NCBI RefSeq assembly: GCF_008386395.1
Contig: NZ_CP043761.1
Location: forward strand, 6,696,001 to 6,760,000
Length of the DNA stretch: 64,000 nucleotides
Source: Paenibacillus sp. 37
GTDB lineage: Bacteria; Bacillota; Bacilli; Paenibacillales; Paenibacillaceae
Reading direction: 5' to 3'
Positions 61,687-64,000 of the stretch are shown in pieces. Under the pieces are notes generated by a model. That model did not search any database. It worked only from the letters and a program-made list of their open reading frames with translations, and was not told where the DNA came from. Both the position numbers and the translations under genes were made by a program. Position 1 is the first letter of the stretch, and every line of letters begins with the position of its first letter.

Positions 61687-62352
61687 TTATGAGGAGATTG
61701 ATTTTCCAGATGGTTGATTCAGATCATTCAACTCTTCACCATCTGACGATGACCGGGTAAAATGTCGCTCCAGTTTGCGGCTTGCCCACAGGGATACTGC
61801 AATAAAAAGCAATACACCTACCCATCGTACAGGGTGCTCCAGAAATTGTTCCACATTGGAACCGATATACGTCACAGAGAAAATCATAATCGCTTTACCA
61901 CAACCCACCGCGAGCAGGAAAGATAACAACCGCATTCGCGCGATTCCTGCCGCCACATTAATAATGACGAACGGACCCACCGGGAAGATACTGAGCAGAA
62001 AGACATACCCGAACGCGTTCCTCCGAATCCATACCATGCTGCGTTGTACACGAGGTTTGCGTGCCCACCGTTCCACAAAAGCAGATTTCCCGATCTCCCT
62101 TACGATCAGAAATGTCACAGTACAACCGAGAATCATGCCAATCCATGAATATAAGAACCCTGCCCACAGACCATATACCGCACCGTTCACGCCCACAATC
62201 AACAGTGTTGGAAGTGGCGGCACAAATGATTTCATAAACGTAAGCAATATTCCCGGTAAGGGGCCGAAAGAGCGAAACTTCTCCAGCCAGAAACGAATAT
62301 TTTCTTCCGTAATATATGACATAATATCCAATGCTGCTGGGGTCATTTGCAT
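61687..62352 (-). CDS. TVP38/TMEM64 (VTT-domain) membrane protein
   Basis: 221 residues with about five hydrophobic segments. The VTT/DedA marks are FVPPLPTLLIVGVNGAVYG, a GCTVTFLIVREIGK loop, and the FPVGPFVIINVAAGIARM motif. DedA-like proteins move or flip phospholipids or affect membrane potential. The tail is hydrophilic (SSSDGEELNDLNQPSG). Ribosome site is weak; an internal ATG near residue 11 is possible. Confidence 0.88.
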   Translation of the reverse strand: MQMTPAALDIMSYITEENIRFWLEKFRSFGPLPGILLTFMKSFVPPLPTLLIVGVNGAVYGLWAGFLYSWIGMILGCTVTFLIVREIGKSAFVERWARKPRVQRSMVWIRRNAFGYVFLLSIFPVGPFVIINVAAGIARMRLLSFLLAVGCGKAIMIFSVTYIGSNVEQFLEHPVRWVGVLLFIAVSLWASRKLERHFTRSSSDGEELNDLNQPSGKSISS

Positions 62353-62397
62353 CCATCCAATCTATACAATCTAAATTCTTAGGTTTGATGTCCACAT

Positions 62398-62421
62398 TTC
62401 ATCATTCAACTGAATGATGAA
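62398..62421. promoter_or_regulatory. Palindrome upstream of the VTT gene
   Basis: TTCATCATTCA and its exact complement flank AC, a 24-bp palindrome 46 bases before the VTT start. It could be an operator or a weak terminator; no T-run follows. Confidence 0.5.
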
Positions 62422-62535
62422 GCTTCTTACGCAACTCCCTCCCAGTATAACGTACATCTTCGATGAACACCGTTGTCAATTTGAAGAAATTATTGCACAG
62501 TGAACAAACTTTCCACCGAAATCTAATTGAAATCC

Positions 62536-62575
62536 AAAAAGCACACCCCGACCCTCTTGTGGTCTTGGTGTGCTC
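62536..62575 (-). terminator. Terminator after HNH gene
   Basis: AAAAAGCACACC pairs with GGTGTGCTCTT around a loop; the minus strand ends in TTTTTGG. Confidence 0.82.
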
Positions 62576-62617
62576 TTCATATTAAAACCCGATTTTATCT
62601 TCGGGAGTATATCATCC

Positions 62618-64000
62618 TTATTCCAGCTGCGCTTCCTGCATTGCGAGTTCAATCAATTCTGCCTGATGGGCAGCATTCCATTCGGGAATCCCGGAACGCA
62701 TGAACTCTTCAGCATCCATTGCCGCTTTGGACTGGTTGCAGAGATTGCAGGCGCAGACACAGTTAAGCGGGGTGGTATGTCCACCTTTGGCACGCGGCAG
62801 CAGATGGTCGATTGTATCCCCATACGATCCACAGAAGTAACAAGTGTAGTGATCCCGCGTCAGAATATACCGCTTGAAATCCTTGTTGCTGAACAATCGG
62901 CGAATCGTGTACCGATTGACCACCACAGCAGCTTTTTCCTTGACCAACGTAACCGCAAGCTCCATATCCACTTCCTGATGCCAACGGCGCCCCTTGTCCG
63001 TCTTGCCACGCATCCGCACCATGCCTTGCCGGTTGGTCCGGAGCGAAGCCGGATCTTCCGGGTCGATGGCTACCGGAGCCGACGGGGTCTGGCGGCGGGG
63101 ACGGCCATCCGTGCCAGCGCCGTGGCTGCGGCTGGCATGCGCGGGTCGCTGCCCGGATGCACCGCGGGCAGCGTCTTCGCCGTTCGCCTTGGGCGCACGC
63201 TCCTTGCGCGCCTGGCGCGGCTTGGACCCTGGCGAGCCAGGCTGGCGCACGGGCGCTGGAGGCCCTGCCTCCGCAGCAGCCCCCGGCGCTTGCCCAGGCT
63301 CGCGCCTGGTGGCGGCAGGCTGTGCCTCCGCCGCCGTAGGTGCAACGACCGTGGTGGCATCGCCACGGTCGCTCAGTGCCGGCGCATGGGCCTCAGCAGC
63401 TACGCTGCGGGCCTGCCCTGCGCCGGGCGCGAGCGCGGCAGCACGCTTGCGGCGCCGCTTGCGCTTGCGTTTGGCTGCGGTCGGTTGATCCGCAGCCATG
63501 GGCTCTGCTGCCGGGCCTTGCGGCTCAGCAGGCAGCAGAGCTTGGTGGGCCGCCGCAGCTTGTTCGGCTGCCTGCACTGCAGCGGCTGCGCGCGCGCCAG
63601 CCCGCTGTGCAGTGCCTTTTTCATTCGCAGCAGCATGCCCCTGCGAATGCCCTTCTTCCCCACGCCAGTGCTCACCTGGCTGTGGCTCATCTCCTACCTC
63701 ACCCGCCGAGCCATCCTGCTCCAGACTCGTCTCTCTCAGTTCATTTCCCGTTATGCTCTCCGATCGGTTGCTCTTCCTCCGTCTTCTCCTCTTCTTCCGT
63801 ATACCCGAAGAAGAGGGGGGCGAAGTCACCAATTCAGCGCGTTCATCGTCATTCGAAGAACTTGAGTCTACTGACGATTGAGACACCAGACTTCTGTCAG
63901 ACTGAGACACCGTAGCAGCTCCATGCTCCATACCGTGGGAGGTACGACCTGCCTCATTTCTCGCAGATGCAGAGGGTCTGGCAGTAACAGCACGTGTCTC
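62618..64000 (-). CDS. HNH endonuclease-domain protein with very long disordered N-terminus (5' end outside window)
   Basis: At least 460 codons; the frame is open to base 64000, and the 23 codons above the ATG at 63931 have the same low-complexity style, so the true start is probably outside. Residues at the C-terminus form an HNH domain: TRDHYTCYFCGSYGDTIDHLLPR (zinc Cys pair and DH catalytic pair) followed by ACNLCNQSKAAM (second Cys pair). Before it lie about 300 residues of Ala/Pro/Arg/Gln-rich sequence with basic clusters KKRRRRRKSNR and KRKRKRRRKRA. The DNA of that arm is very G+C-rich relative to neighbours. The basic arm may bind nucleic acid. Confidence 0.85.
   Translation of the reverse strand, partial: ETRAVTARPSASARNEAGRTSHGMEHGAATVSQSDRSLVSQSSVDSSSSNDDERAELVTSPPSSSGIRKKRRRRRKSNRSESITGNELRETSLEQDGSAGEVGDEPQPGEHWRGEEGHSQGHAAANEKGTAQRAGARAAAAVQAAEQAAAAHQALLPAEPQGPAAEPMAADQPTAAKRKRKRRRKRAAALAPGAGQARSVAAEAHAPALSDRGDATTVVAPTAAEAQPAATRREPGQAPGAAAEAGPPAPVRQPGSPGSKPRQARKERAPKANGEDAARGASGQRPAHASRSHGAGTDGRPRRQTPSAPVAIDPEDPASLRTNRQGMVRMRGKTDKGRRWHQEVDMELAVTLVKEKAAVVVNRYTIRRLFSNKDFKRYILTRDHYTCYFCGSYGDTIDHLLPRAKGGHTTPLNCVCACNLCNQSKAAMDAEEFMRSGIPEWNAAHQAELIELAMQEAQLE

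Noticed and set aside
1..64000. CRISPR array, tRNA, rRNA or prophage
   Set aside because: No evenly spaced direct repeats, no cloverleaf or rRNA sequence, and no phage structural or integrase genes were found on either strand.

Overview
The window looks like a chromosomal segment of a Paenibacillus-type soil Firmicute. Evidence: strong AGGAGG-type ribosome sites on most genes, frequent GTG/TTG starts, many CUT1-type sugar ABC transporters paired with YesM/YesN-like two-component systems, cre-like catabolite sites, pectate lyase and GH43/GH113/GH130 enzymes, and a YjlC-Ndh pair and CsbD as in bacilli. The genus is an inference. I saw no rRNA, tRNA, CRISPR array, phage module or intact insertion sequence. 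The window cuts the first gene (3' end lost at base 1) and the last gene (5' end lost at base 64000).

Layout. 1-5850: sensor kinase, AraC-type regulator, sugar-binding lipoprotein and two permeases, with a 166-bp inverted-repeat element between the permease genes. 6181-9137: a second binding protein/permease set. 9585-15878: LspA-like peptidase, UPF0303 protein, PadR plus its membrane partner, nucleoside hydrolase, and a four-gene cluster around a glutathionylspermidine-synthase-like ATP-grasp enzyme with DUF350. 16154-18494: ABC-F ATPase behind a leader peptide and attenuator. 18608-22559: small membrane protein, glycosyltransferase, APH-fold kinase, and a TetR regulator that shares an operator with a flavodoxin-fold oxidoreductase. 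22935-28308: five-gene nickel/metallophore-type importer behind a sigma-A promoter and a Fur box.

28517-38043 is a beta-mannoside utilisation locus. A binding protein and two permeases import oligosaccharide. A cytoplasmic GH113 enzyme, a GH130 mannooligosaccharide phosphorylase, a cellobiose 2-epimerase-like enzyme and a second GH130 resembling mannosylglucose phosphorylase would convert mannan fragments to mannose 1-phosphate and glucose. A LacI regulator and three similar operators control the divergent promoters between 34234 and 34458.

38122-47482: membrane protein under a palindromic operator, secreted PL1 pectate lyase, UPF0316 protein, leucine-dehydrogenase-like enzyme with a large insertion, ABC-2 exporter, and a secreted GH43-ricin enzyme. 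47846-51936: OmpR-type two-component system with two PepSY proteins. 51992-54606: NAD(P)-binding protein and a YjlC-Ndh respiratory pair with a candidate Rex box. 55294-58063: an ECF sigma factor fused to a long domain resembling the adjacent BtrH-like cysteine-peptidase-fold protein. 58256-64000: CsbD, sugar-nucleotide epimerase, cupin, DUF1835 protein, VTT-domain protein and an HNH protein with a very long disordered arm.

Two dispersed repeat families stand out. One is a roughly 110-150-bp long-hairpin element (copies near 9198, 29532, 30801, 49631 and a decayed one near 22628) whose closing stem changes sequence between copies while keeping its pairing. The other is a TAACGAA..CGTTA-type repeat (near 22817, 42960 and 47764).
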